This document shows positions 43,153 through 51,989 of a stretch of 64,000 bases of DNA, piece after piece. This DNA comes from an uncultured Chitinophagaceae bacterium (GTDB lineage Bacteria; Bacteroidota; Bacteroidia; Chitinophagales; Chitinophagaceae), in assembly GCA_937862815.1 (NCBI GenBank), contig CALMED010000002.1, forward strand, positions 372,001 through 436,000, read 5' to 3'. Below the pieces are notes generated by a model, which was not told where the DNA came from, did not search any database, and was given only the letters and a program-made list of their open reading frames with translations. Each line of letters starts with the position of its first letter. Positions within the stretch are counted from its first letter, which is position 1. The translations under genes were made by a program, and so were the position numbers.

Positions 43153-46077
43153 ATGCGCAATCTCCTGTTATATGGTTTTTTCTTCAGCTGGTGCTGGTCC
43201 ATTTCCCCTGCGCAGGGCACGGCCCAGCAGGTGTTGCGCTATGAACAGCTGACCTCCGACCGGGGGCTTTCCGAAAACGTGGTCTATGCCATCCGGCAGG
43301 ACCGCCGTGGTTTTATCTGGATGGGTACGCACCATGGTTTGAACCGGTACGACGGATACAGCATCCGGAAATTTTTTGCTGTGCCCGGCGACACCACAAC
43401 ACTTTCCGACAACACGGTGGTTTCCATAGCAGAAGACCCCGACGGAAAGTTCTGGCTGGGTACGGAAAACGGACTCAATCATTTTGATCCGGAAACCGCA
43501 CAGAACCGCCGCATTCACCTGCCCGGCCGGGGAACGCAGTACATGGTGAACGCGGTGTGGGTGGTGAGCCGGGATTCCTTGCTGTTGTTCTCCGATAATT
43601 ACCAGCTTTTTCTTTACCTGCCGCTCACCAACACCTGGAAGGAAATTATCCGTCCGCCGGAAGCACAGGGACTGGGTACCTTTTTCCGCCTGGCCAACGG
43701 GCAGGTGGGGTTGGGTACGTTGGCACCCGCAGGCGTGTGGGTGTACGATCCTGCTGCCAACACATTTCGTTTGCAGCGCCGTCTTCCCGGTACATCTTTT
43801 GATCTTCCCGGAGCAGTGCTGAGCTATTATCCCGACAGCCGGGGCAACCACGCCTTATTTACGGTCGATCGTGGCATCTACCTGTACAATTCTGCCGGTA
43901 AACTCCTGTTGCACCGGGGGCTAACACCCGGCATGCCGCCTGTGTTGGCGACCGAAGCTTTTGTGGAAACACCTGGTACTTTGTGGATGGCCACCCGAAA
44001 AGGTCTGCTGGCCTACCAGTATGCCACCAACCGCTTGGAAATGGTTGCGTTGGAAGGTGACTCCCGTTCACTCCGTGGCAACAAGGAAATGATGGACATG
44101 ATCCGCGACCGCAACGGCGATCTCTGGATCGGCAGCTTTGGCGAGGGAGCCTTGTACTGCCGTACGGGAACAACGCCCTTTTCCTCCATCAGCCTGGACC
44201 AACTCACCGACAGCCGTACACAACGCATGCTGTATGGCCTGTACCGCTGGCCCGATTCAGTGCTGGCGGCGGAAACAGGCTATGGCCGTTTTTCGCTCAT
44301 TCGCAACCAAAAGCCCGTTGGCATGGTGCAATCGGCCGACCTGGGTCTTGAGCATATCCTCCGGCTCACCACCGGCCGCTCCCTGGCGCAGCTTACGCCT
44401 GCTTTGCGGAAAATGACACAAGAGCTGTTTAACAGCGGCAACCTGTTTGCCCATTTCTTTGTACTGCATGATCCGCAAACCATCCTTGCGTATAACGGGA
44501 ACCTGCGGGTGTACCGGCCCGACACTTCGTTCCTGCTCTTTCCCGAATACACCGGGTGCCTGGTGGAAGATGAATCTGTATACTGGGTGGCGAGTAATAA
44601 AGGTTTGCTGGAAGTACACAAAAAAGACCTGCAGCTGACCCGTCACCTGCACGACCCGGCCAATCCGGCATCGCTCGGTGCCAACTATGTGTACTATGTG
44701 TATTGCGACTCGCTGAAGAACCTGTGGGTGGGAACCAAGGGCGGCGGGCTCAATTATTACAACCGGGAGACCGGAACATTCACGCGCTACACCACGGCCG
44801 ACGGTTTGCCCGATGATGTGATCTATTTTATTCTGCCCGATGGCAAAGGCAACCTGTGGCTCACCACCAATAACGGCATTTCACGGATGCAGGTGGCTAC
44901 CGGCACGTTCACCAATTATTCCCGCAGGGATGGTTTACTGAACAGTGAGTTCAACCGCAACGGGGGGGTATTGGCTTCGGACGGACGGATCTATTTCACC
45001 GGAACATCGGGTATTGATTATTTTAACCCTGCCGCACTGGAGCAGTATAAGTCGAGTCCCCGGGTTTACCTTTCAGAACTGCTGGTCAACGGGGTGCCCC
45101 GCAGCACGAACCTGGACCGGCTCAACTACCAGGAAAATAACATCGGTATCTCATTTACGGCCAATGATTTTTCCAGTCCGGAACACGTGTACTACCGCTA
45201 CCGCCTTTCCGGATCGGATCCTTACGTACGGCAGCAGGGCAGTAACAGCGTTGCGTTTCATGCCCTGAAGCCAGGCGCTTACCGCTTTGAGGTGCAGGCC
45301 GGCTACGATAATGCCAACTGGAGTGAACCGGCCTTTCTCACGTTCCATATCGAAGCGCCGTGGTGGCAGCGCGGCTGGTTTTATGCACTGCTGGCGGGTC
45401 TGCTCCTGCTGCTCCTGTACCTGTTTTACCGCAACCGGATCAACCAGCTGCAGCGCCTCTTCACCTTGCGGAATAAGATTTCCCGCGACCTGCACGATGA
45501 AGTGGGAGCGTCTCTCAGCAGCATTCACGTGTATTCATCGGTGGCCGAAAAAGCTATGGGCATTGACACCACCAAAGCCCGTGAAGCCCTGCAGCACATC
45601 AGCAACAATACCCGGAGTGTAATGGAAACCATGAGCGATATTGTATGGGCCATGAATACAGGCTCTGTGCACGAAACCACCCTGGAGGCGAAGATCAAAA
45701 ACTACGGGTACGACCTGCTGGCCCCGCTTGAGATCCGCTGCCGGTATGAAATTGCGCCGGAGGCGGAAAAAAAACTGGTGCACCTGGGGTTGCGCCGCAA
45801 TCTCCTGCTCATCATCAAAGAAGCCCTGCATAACATTGCCAAATACAGCGGCGCGACCGAAGCGGTGGTATCACTGCAGGTACAGGCTGCGGCCCTTGTG
45901 TTGCAGGTACAGGATAACGGCAAGGGATTTATTCCGGAACAAATGCGTACCGGCAACGGGCTGCTGAACATGCGGCAGCGGGCCGCTGAACTGGGGGGCA
46001 CCTGTGCAGTTGAAACAGCGCCCGGTTCCGGCACCACCATTACCTGCCGGATTCCACTCGCTACAATTAGTGATTGA
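43153..46077 (+). CDS. Two-component-regulator-propeller sensor histidine kinase
   Basis: A 974-residue membrane sensor kinase. After a signal peptide come two seven-bladed propellers of regulator-propeller repeats (about 30-640; IRQDRRGFIWMGTHHGLNRYDG is a typical repeat), a Y_Y_Y domain (about 665-735), one membrane helix (about 740-760), then HisKA_3 with the phospho-accepting His in SRDLHDEVGASLSS (near residue 780). The HATPase_c domain has N-box IIKEALHNIAKY, G1 VQDNGKGF and G2 GNGLLNMRQRA. It does not carry the AraC and receiver modules seen in hybrid polysaccharide sensors. GAAGCC/GGCTTC arms end exactly at the ATG. The response regulator follows by 30 bases. Signal unknown. Confidence 0.95.
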   Translation: MRNLLLYGFFFSWCWSISPAQGTAQQVLRYEQLTSDRGLSENVVYAIRQDRRGFIWMGTHHGLNRYDGYSIRKFFAVPGDTTTLSDNTVVSIAEDPDGKFWLGTENGLNHFDPETAQNRRIHLPGRGTQYMVNAVWVVSRDSLLLFSDNYQLFLYLPLTNTWKEIIRPPEAQGLGTFFRLANGQVGLGTLAPAGVWVYDPAANTFRLQRRLPGTSFDLPGAVLSYYPDSRGNHALFTVDRGIYLYNSAGKLLLHRGLTPGMPPVLATEAFVETPGTLWMATRKGLLAYQYATNRLEMVALEGDSRSLRGNKEMMDMIRDRNGDLWIGSFGEGALYCRTGTTPFSSISLDQLTDSRTQRMLYGLYRWPDSVLAAETGYGRFSLIRNQKPVGMVQSADLGLEHILRLTTGRSLAQLTPALRKMTQELFNSGNLFAHFFVLHDPQTILAYNGNLRVYRPDTSFLLFPEYTGCLVEDESVYWVASNKGLLEVHKKDLQLTRHLHDPANPASLGANYVYYVYCDSLKNLWVGTKGGGLNYYNRETGTFTRYTTADGLPDDVIYFILPDGKGNLWLTTNNGISRMQVATGTFTNYSRRDGLLNSEFNRNGGVLASDGRIYFTGTSGIDYFNPAALEQYKSSPRVYLSELLVNGVPRSTNLDRLNYQENNIGISFTANDFSSPEHVYYRYRLSGSDPYVRQQGSNSVAFHALKPGAYRFEVQAGYDNANWSEPAFLTFHIEAPWWQRGWFYALLAGLLLLLLYLFYRNRINQLQRLFTLRNKISRDLHDEVGASLSSIHVYSSVAEKAMGIDTTKAREALQHISNNTRSVMETMSDIVWAMNTGSVHETTLEAKIKNYGYDLLAPLEIRCRYEIAPEAEKKLVHLGLRRNLLLIIKEALHNIAKYSGATEAVVSLQVQAAALVLQVQDNGKGFIPEQMRTGNGLLNMRQRAAELGGTCAVETAPGSGTTITCRIPLATISD

Positions 46078-46107
46078 TTCTGCTTATATTAACCAGTAAA
46101 TTGCTGC

Positions 46108-46737
46108 ATGATCCGGATTGTAGTGTACGACGACAACAGCCATCGCACCGCCAGCCTGCAGGCCCTGCTTTCTTATGTGGAAGGCATGGAATGCGTTGCC
46201 ACCTTTCCCGACTGCACGCAAGTGGTGGACGATATGCGTACCTGGCAACCCGATGTGGTGCTGATGGACATAGAAATGCCACAGGTGGACGGCATCAGCG
46301 GAGTGGCGCAGATCAAGCAGCATTTTCCACAGATCCGCATCGTCATGCAAACGGTGTTTGAAGACGATGAAAAGATATTTTCTTCCCTGAAAGCGGGCGC
46401 CGAAGGTTATATTCTGAAAAACGCTTCTGCCGAAAAAATCACCCAATCCATTGAAGAAGTGTACCAGGGTGGCGCCTACATGACACCTTCCGTGGCCCTG
46501 CGGGTGATGCAGTATTTCAACCGTCCGCAGCCCGTACCGGTGACCTCCGGTCTTACCCCCAAGGAAATTGAAGTGCTCCGGCATCTCTCCGATGGCCTGA
46601 GTTACAAAATGGTGGCCGATAAAATGGGCATCAGTTATTTTACCGTCAATTCACACGTGAAGAAAATCTATGAGAAACTGCATGTGCACTCTTTGGGCGA
46701 GGCGGTGTCGGTGGCGCTGCGGAATAAAATCGTTTAA
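46108..46737 (+). CDS. NarL/FixJ (LuxR-type) response regulator
   Basis: A 209-residue two-domain regulator. The receiver domain (1-120) has the acidic pair DD (8-9), phospho-acceptor Asp54 in VLMDIEMPQVDG and Lys in YILKNAS. The LuxR-type HTH domain (about 145-205) begins LTPKEIEVLRHLSDGLSYKMVADKMG and includes FTVNSHVKKIYEKLHV. It should be phosphorylated by the kinase encoded just upstream. Target genes unknown. Confidence 0.95.
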   Translation: MIRIVVYDDNSHRTASLQALLSYVEGMECVATFPDCTQVVDDMRTWQPDVVLMDIEMPQVDGISGVAQIKQHFPQIRIVMQTVFEDDEKIFSSLKAGAEGYILKNASAEKITQSIEEVYQGGAYMTPSVALRVMQYFNRPQPVPVTSGLTPKEIEVLRHLSDGLSYKMVADKMGISYFTVNSHVKKIYEKLHVHSLGEAVSVALRNKIV

Positions 46738-46981
46738 TAGCGTTTGTTTCTCCCTTGATTTAGGGATTGTCTGCAATGACTGTCATGAATAATTTACAGG
46801 CATTAAAAGTTTCAGAATGCAGCACAAATTATACGCCGCAATGATCAGACGCTATGGGTAAACTCAAATGGATTTCCTTCCAGGTTTTTTTATTCGGGTT
46901 TATCACCGAGAAACAATTGCGTTGGCTCCTGCGCGACAACCACCGGTAAACCGTATCTGCAGGAAACGCATCAACGGATGT

Positions 46982-47788
46982 TCAGCGGGCCATGTCGCTG
47001 TAATCTTCTCCGGAGGGATGCAACTGCGGATCGTTGAGTTCCACCAGCCGCTGCTTCACCATTTTTTTCCGCATGGTCATGTTCAGCAGTTCCACCATAA
47101 AGGAAAAGGCCATTCCAAAGTAGATGTAGTTCTTCAGGTGCAGCTGGTGCGCCGCCTCACTGTCCCAGCCTTCAATCACCAGGCTCAGTCCGATCATCAC
47201 CAGGAAGGAGAGGGCCAGCATCTTGAGTGTGGGGTGTTTGTGTATGAAAGCCGCGATCTTTGGGCTGAACAGGAACATCACAATCATCGCAATCACCACG
47301 GCGGCAATCATGATCTCCACGTGTTTGGCGGTACCGCCGGCTGTGATGATGCTGTCGAACGAAAACACGGCGTCAATGAGCATGATCTGTCCCACTGCCT
47401 GCGCCATGGTGAGACCAATGGCTTTTTTCTGCGACAGGGAAGGGTCTTCTCCTTCCAGTTTGGCATGAATTTCCCGCACCGACTAATAGATGAGAAACAA
47501 TCCGCCCAATAACATCACAATACTCGACAGGTCAAATCCTTTGTCGCCAATCGTAAACACTGCTTTTCCTTTCTGCGCCAGCAGCCAGCCCAGACCCAGC
47601 AATAACAGGCTGCGGCTGAGGATACCGGTCACCATCCAGACGCGGCGCGCTCTTGCCTGTTCCTTCACTGTTTTCAGGCGGTTGAGGATGATGCTCACAA
47701 AAATGACGTTGTCAATGCCCAGTACCACTTCCAGGATGACGAGAATGACAAAACTGATGATACTTTCCGATGTAAATAAATGTTCCAT
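46982..47788 (-). pseudogene. TerC family membrane protein interrupted by an in-frame TAG
   Basis: Two adjacent frames on the minus strand, 47483-47788 and 46982-47479, encode the two halves of one TerC-type protein in the same reading frame. The first half (MEHLFTSESIISFVILVILE, with the family motif EVVLGIDNVIF) ends GGLFLIY, then TAG at 47480-47482, then SVREIHAKLEGED. Relatives have Lys here (LFLIYKS...EIH), so a single base change, AAG to TAG, explains the break. The second half keeps MLIDAVFSFDSIITA, the second metal-site motif. TerC proteins are linked to metal efflux and tellurite resistance. It is a probable recent pseudogene, unless the base is a sequencing error or the amber codon is suppressed. 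Confidence 0.88.
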
Positions 47789-47803
47789 GGTGGAGGATGA
47801 AGT

Positions 47804-48859
47804 TTATTGATTGCTGGGAATTGACAGCCCCTGAACTATTTTTTTTACGATCGCCGGGCCTTCGTATATAAAGCCGGTCCATACCTGCACCAGCACAGCG
47901 CCGGCTTCCAGTTTCTCTGTTGCATCGGCTGCCGTAAAGATGCCGCCGCTGCCCATGATGGGAAGAGCTCCGTTGGTTTGTTCCCGGAGCCTGGCAATCA
48001 CTTCGGTGCTCCTGGCCCGGAGCGGTTGTCCGCTCAGCCCGCCGGGCCCGATTGCTTCAACGGTGGTCTTTTCTGTCTGCAGTCCGCTGCGTGCAATAGT
48101 GGTGTTGGTGGCCACCAGTCCGTTCAGTTGGATTTCCATCGCCAGGTCGGCTACATCGTTCAGTTGCTCATCGCTCAGATCGGGGGCTATTTTCAGCAGG
48201 ATCGGTTTTTGCACCGCCTCCCGGCTGCGCAGGGTCTGCAGGTGGGTGAGGATCGTGCGGAGGGCTTCTTTCTCCTGCAGTTCCCGCAGGCCGGGGGTGT
48301 TGGGACTGCTCACGTTCACCACAAAATAGTCCACATGAGGATAGAGCGCAAGGAAACATTTTTCGTAGTCTTTCCAGGCCTCTTCGTTGGGGGTGATTTT
48401 GTTTTTACCGATGTTGCCGCCTATCACCATGCGGGAAATCTTTCCTGTAGGTGAACTGCGCCAGTCAGCCAAACGCCTGGCAATGACTTCCACACCGTCG
48501 TTATTAAAACCCATGCGGTTAATGAGGGCGCGGTCCTGCGGCAGGCGGAAGAGCCGGGGTTTGTCGTTACCAGCCTGCGGCAGTGGTGTAACCGTACCAA
48601 TTTCCACAAAACCAAATCCGAGTAACTCCAGCTCCCGCAGGTAAGAAGCGTTTTTGTCGAAACCCGCACCCAGCCCAATGGGGTTTTTGAACGAAAGACC
48701 CCAAACGTTTACTGGTGCCACAGCTGGCGGGGTGAAGATTTTTTTCAGCATTAACCGCAAAGCGGGTACCTGTGTCATCCAGCGGAAGCCGTTCATGGCC
48801 AGGTAATGCGCTTTTTCCGCATCAAGGCGGAAGAAGAGGAAGCGAAGCAGTTGGTACAT
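47804..48859 (-). CDS. pyrD: Dihydroorotate dehydrogenase (quinone), class 2
   Basis: A 351-residue membrane-associated FMN enzyme that oxidises dihydroorotate to orotate in pyrimidine synthesis and passes electrons to quinone. The N-terminal helix MYQLLRFLFFRLDAEKAHYLAM is typical of class 2. Blocks NPIGLGAGFDKNA, VEIGTVTPLPQAGN, FVVNVSSPNTPGLRELQ (catalytic Ser region), LVATNTTI and GSGGIFTAADATEKLEAGA are present. It lies 15 bases upstream of the broken terC gene on the same strand. Confidence 0.96.
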   Translation of the reverse strand: MYQLLRFLFFRLDAEKAHYLAMNGFRWMTQVPALRLMLKKIFTPPAVAPVNVWGLSFKNPIGLGAGFDKNASYLRELELLGFGFVEIGTVTPLPQAGNDKPRLFRLPQDRALINRMGFNNDGVEVIARRLADWRSSPTGKISRMVIGGNIGKNKITPNEEAWKDYEKCFLALYPHVDYFVVNVSSPNTPGLRELQEKEALRTILTHLQTLRSREAVQKPILLKIAPDLSDEQLNDVADLAMEIQLNGLVATNTTIARSGLQTEKTTVEAIGPGGLSGQPLRARSTEVIARLREQTNGALPIMGSGGIFTAADATEKLEAGAVLVQVWTGFIYEGPAIVKKIVQGLSIPSNQ

Positions 48860-48924
48860 GGAGCCACGAAGATACTTACCGGCCGAATTAACAAATGTGT
48901 TTTTGCATCAAAACAGCCAGTCCT

Positions 48925-48932
48925 TACCTTTG
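48925..48932 (+). promoter_or_regulatory. -7 promoter element for the thiolase gene
   Basis: TACCTTTG is an exact match to TAnnTTTG, 41 bases before the thiolase ATG. Confidence 0.55.
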
Positions 48933-48973
48933 AAGTAGAAGGTTGCATAAACAACTAATTTAAATTCAACCAT

Positions 48974-50152
48974 ATGCAGGAAGCATACATTGTGGCCGGT
49001 TACCGTACGGCCGTGGCCAAAGCGAAGAAAGGCGGGTTCCGGTTTACCCGTCCCGACGACCTTGCCGTTACCGTTATCAAAGGATTACTGGCATCTGTTC
49101 CCCAACTGGATCCCCGCCAGGTGGATGATGTGATTGTGGGCAACGCCGTTCCGGAAGCCGAGCAGGGATTGCAGGTGGGCCGCATCATTGCCGCCCGGGC
49201 ATTGGGCTACCAGGCGCCGGGGATGACGGTAAACCGCTATTGCGCCAGCGGACTCGAGACCATTGCCCTGGCAACCGCCAAGATCCGCATGGGCATGGCG
49301 GAATGCATCATCGCCGGGGGCACGGAAAGCATGAGCCTGGTGCCCACCGCCGGCTGGAAAACCGTGCCGGCCTATTCGATTGCAAAAGATGAACCGGACT
49401 ATTATCTCAGCATGGGCCTCACGGCCGAAGCCGTGGCCCATGATTACAAGGTGAGCCGGGAAGAGCAGGACGAGTTTGCCTATCATTCTCACCGCAAGGC
49501 CAAAGCCGCCATTGACAACGGCTATTTCAAAGGGGGTATTTTGCCTGTTACCGTGGACGAAGTGTACCTCGATGAAAAAGGGAAAAAGAAGACCCGCCAG
49601 TTTACCGTGGATACCGATGAAGGTGTACGGGCCGATACCACAACGGAGGTATTGGCGAAGCTGAAGCCCGCTTTTGCCGTGAACGGCACCGTTACTGCCG
49701 GCAACTCGTCTCAAACCAGCGACGGGGCCGCTTTTGTGGTGGTGATGAGCGAGCGGATGGTGAACCAGCTGGGCCTGAAACCTATCGCCCGGCTGGTGAA
49801 CAGCGCCGTGGCCGGTGTGCATCCCCGCATCATGGGCATCGGGCCCGTTGCGGCCATCCCCAAAGTGATGCAGCAGTCGGGCATGAACCTCGGGCAGATT
49901 GACCTGGTGGAACTTAATGAAGCCTTTGCCTCCCAGGCCGTTGCCGTGATCCGGGAAGCAGGACTGGACCCCGCTTTGGTCAACATCAACGGCGGTGCCA
50001 TCGCCCTGGGGCATCCGCTGGGTTGCACCGGTGCCAAGCTTACGATCCAGCTCACCCACGACCTGAAGCGGCTGGGCAAGAAATACGGTATCGTTACCGC
50101 CTGTGTGGGCGGTGGTCAGGGCATTGCGGGTATCATTGAAAACATAGACTGA
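48974..50152 (+). CDS. Acetyl-CoA C-acyltransferase (thiolase)
   Basis: A 392-residue thiolase. The acylated cysteine lies in VNRYCASGLETIA (near residue 90); NEAFASQAV, GGAIALGHPLGCTGAK and CVGGGQGIAGI are the remaining catalytic signatures. The N-terminus EAYIVAGYRTAVAKAKKGGF fits the degradative 3-ketoacyl-CoA thiolase (FadA) branch better than the acetoacetyl-CoA branch, but specificity is uncertain. No beta-oxidation partner gene is adjacent. A terminator follows. Confidence 0.92.
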   Translation: MQEAYIVAGYRTAVAKAKKGGFRFTRPDDLAVTVIKGLLASVPQLDPRQVDDVIVGNAVPEAEQGLQVGRIIAARALGYQAPGMTVNRYCASGLETIALATAKIRMGMAECIIAGGTESMSLVPTAGWKTVPAYSIAKDEPDYYLSMGLTAEAVAHDYKVSREEQDEFAYHSHRKAKAAIDNGYFKGGILPVTVDEVYLDEKGKKKTRQFTVDTDEGVRADTTTEVLAKLKPAFAVNGTVTAGNSSQTSDGAAFVVVMSERMVNQLGLKPIARLVNSAVAGVHPRIMGIGPVAAIPKVMQQSGMNLGQIDLVELNEAFASQAVAVIREAGLDPALVNINGGAIALGHPLGCTGAKLTIQLTHDLKRLGKKYGIVTACVGGGQGIAGIIENID

Positions 50153-50180
50153 TATCTAACGGGTTCTCCTGATCCCGGAA

Positions 50181-50210
50181 AAAAGAGCGGCAGGGTCCGC
50201 TCTTTTTTTT
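50181..50210 (+). terminator. Intrinsic terminator after the thiolase gene
   Basis: AAAAGAGCGG at 50181-50190 pairs with CCGCTCTTTT at 50197-50206 around a six-base loop, and the T-run continues to 50210. Confidence 0.93.
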
Positions 50211-50290
50211 ATGCCGTCTCAATTAATTGATTAAACTTTAGCAGAAGGACGCCGTCTCACCGGTTCGTTCCTGCAAAACATTACTGGCTT

Positions 50291-51967
50291 ATGGACCGGA
50301 GATCCTTCCTTACAGCGGCCCGCCGCACCAACCCGCCTGCTCCGCTGGTTGAACCCACCGCCGCCCGCACCACCAGCGGTGTCCAGCCCTACCAGGGGCC
50401 CTGGACCCAACAGGAAGTGGTCCACCTTCTCAAGCGAACGATGTTTGGCGCCCGCCCGGCCGACATTACTTATTTCCTGGGTAAATCAATGACTGCGGCT
50501 GTTGAAGAATTGCTCACTCCAACGGCGCCCCTGCCGTCCCCTCCCGTAAAAGAATACGCCGAAACCAATGCCAACACCCCCGATACCGATGTGCCTGCCG
50601 GGAGTACCTGGGTGAACAGTGTGAACAACGACGGTACCATCCAGAGCCGCCGCCGGGCTTCGCTCAAGAAATGGTGGACGGGTCAGCAGCTGCACCAGGA
50701 CCGCAGCATCCGGGAAAAAATGACCCTGTTCTGGCACAATCATTTCGCCACCGAAATGGTGGACGTTTCCAATGCCAATTTCTACTACAGGCACCAGCAA
50801 CTCTTCCGCTCACAGGCACTGGGCAACGTAAAGCAGCTGGTGTACGATGTAACGCTGGACCCGGCCATGCTTGTCTATCTCAATGGACGGCTCAACACCG
50901 CCACCGCTCCCGATGAAAACTACGCCCGGGAACTGCAGGAACTGTTTACCCTGGGGAAAGAAAACGATCCCAACTACAACGAAGCAGATGTGCGGGCCGC
51001 CGCCCGGGTACTCACCGGCTGGCGCGTGAATAACAACGACCCATCCTTTCCGTCGTTTTTCACGGCTTCCCGTCACGATACCGGCAACAAGCAGTTTTCC
51101 GCCTTCTACAATAATACGGTTATCACCGGCCGCACCGGCGACCAGGCCGGGGTGCAGGAGATCAACGACCTGCTGAACATGATCTTTGCCAAGAGTATGG
51201 AAGTGTCGCGCTACATCGTGCAACGCCTGTACCAGTTTTTCGTGTACAGCGAGATAGACGCCACCGCTCATTCACTGGTGATTGAACCGCTGGCCCAGAC
51301 CCTCCGCAACTCCAACTGGGAGATCCGGCCTGTGTTGCTGCAGCTCTTCCGCAGCGAACATTTCTTTGATGTGGCCAACCGGGGCGCCCAGATCAAGTCG
51401 CCCCTCGACCATGTGATTGCACTCTGCCGGGAGTGGGGAGTGGTTTTTCCGCCCGCCGCCGAGTACGGTGATGCCTATGGGATGTGGAACTACATACAGG
51501 GAGTAACCATTACCCAGCAACAGAACATAGGCGATCCGCCCAGCGTAGCCGGCTGGCCTGCCTTTTACCAGGCACCGCAGTTTTACCAACTATGGGTGAA
51601 CGCCGATACGCTGCCCAAGCGCAACCAGTTCAGCGACCTCATGATCGGGAACGGCTATACACGCAATGGCAAAAAAATTGTCATAGACGCGGTAGCCTAC
51701 ACCCAGGGGCTGGTGAATCCCTCCGATCCCAATCAACTGATCCGGGAAGTGACTGAACGCATCTTCCTGCTGCCCCTTTCGCAACAGTCGCGGGACCAGC
51801 TCAAGAGAGATTTCCTCCTTACCGGGCAGGACAGCGATCACTATTGGACCAATGCCTGGCAGACCTGGCTCAGTTCGCCCACCACCACCAATTACAACAT
51901 CGTCAACAACCGTCTGCGGGGGTTGTACAAATACCTCATGAACCTGGCCGAGTACCAGCTCTGCTGA
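50291..51967 (+). CDS. DUF1800 domain protein
   Basis: A 558-residue protein. DUF1800 blocks are plain: HLLKRTMFGARPADI near the N-terminus, TLFWHNHFATE, NFYYRHQQLFRSQALGN, LNGRLNTATAPDENYARELQELFTLG split as DENYARELQELFTLG, and VAGWPAFYQAPQFY. It begins MDRRSFLTAARR, a start that resembles a Tat-type leader with RRSF, but the hydrophobic stretch is poor. It is followed 22 bases later by DUF1501; the two families are almost always encoded together and are probably exported. No biochemical role is established. Confidence 0.93.
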   Translation: MDRRSFLTAARRTNPPAPLVEPTAARTTSGVQPYQGPWTQQEVVHLLKRTMFGARPADITYFLGKSMTAAVEELLTPTAPLPSPPVKEYAETNANTPDTDVPAGSTWVNSVNNDGTIQSRRRASLKKWWTGQQLHQDRSIREKMTLFWHNHFATEMVDVSNANFYYRHQQLFRSQALGNVKQLVYDVTLDPAMLVYLNGRLNTATAPDENYARELQELFTLGKENDPNYNEADVRAAARVLTGWRVNNNDPSFPSFFTASRHDTGNKQFSAFYNNTVITGRTGDQAGVQEINDLLNMIFAKSMEVSRYIVQRLYQFFVYSEIDATAHSLVIEPLAQTLRNSNWEIRPVLLQLFRSEHFFDVANRGAQIKSPLDHVIALCREWGVVFPPAAEYGDAYGMWNYIQGVTITQQQNIGDPPSVAGWPAFYQAPQFYQLWVNADTLPKRNQFSDLMIGNGYTRNGKKIVIDAVAYTQGLVNPSDPNQLIREVTERIFLLPLSQQSRDQLKRDFLLTGQDSDHYWTNAWQTWLSSPTTTNYNIVNNRLRGLYKYLMNLAEYQLC

Positions 51968-51989
51968 GAAGACCGTAAACGGACACACG

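Noticed and set aside
46854..46949. 31-residue frame MGKLKWISFQVFLFGFITEK
   Set aside because: It has a plausible amphipathic peptide, but no clear ribosome binding site or promoter, and is too short to support as a gene.
47480..47482. Programmed amber recoding such as pyrrolysine
   Set aside because: The expected residue is Lys, no recoding element is visible, and pyrrolysine is not known in Bacteroidota; mutation or error is simpler.
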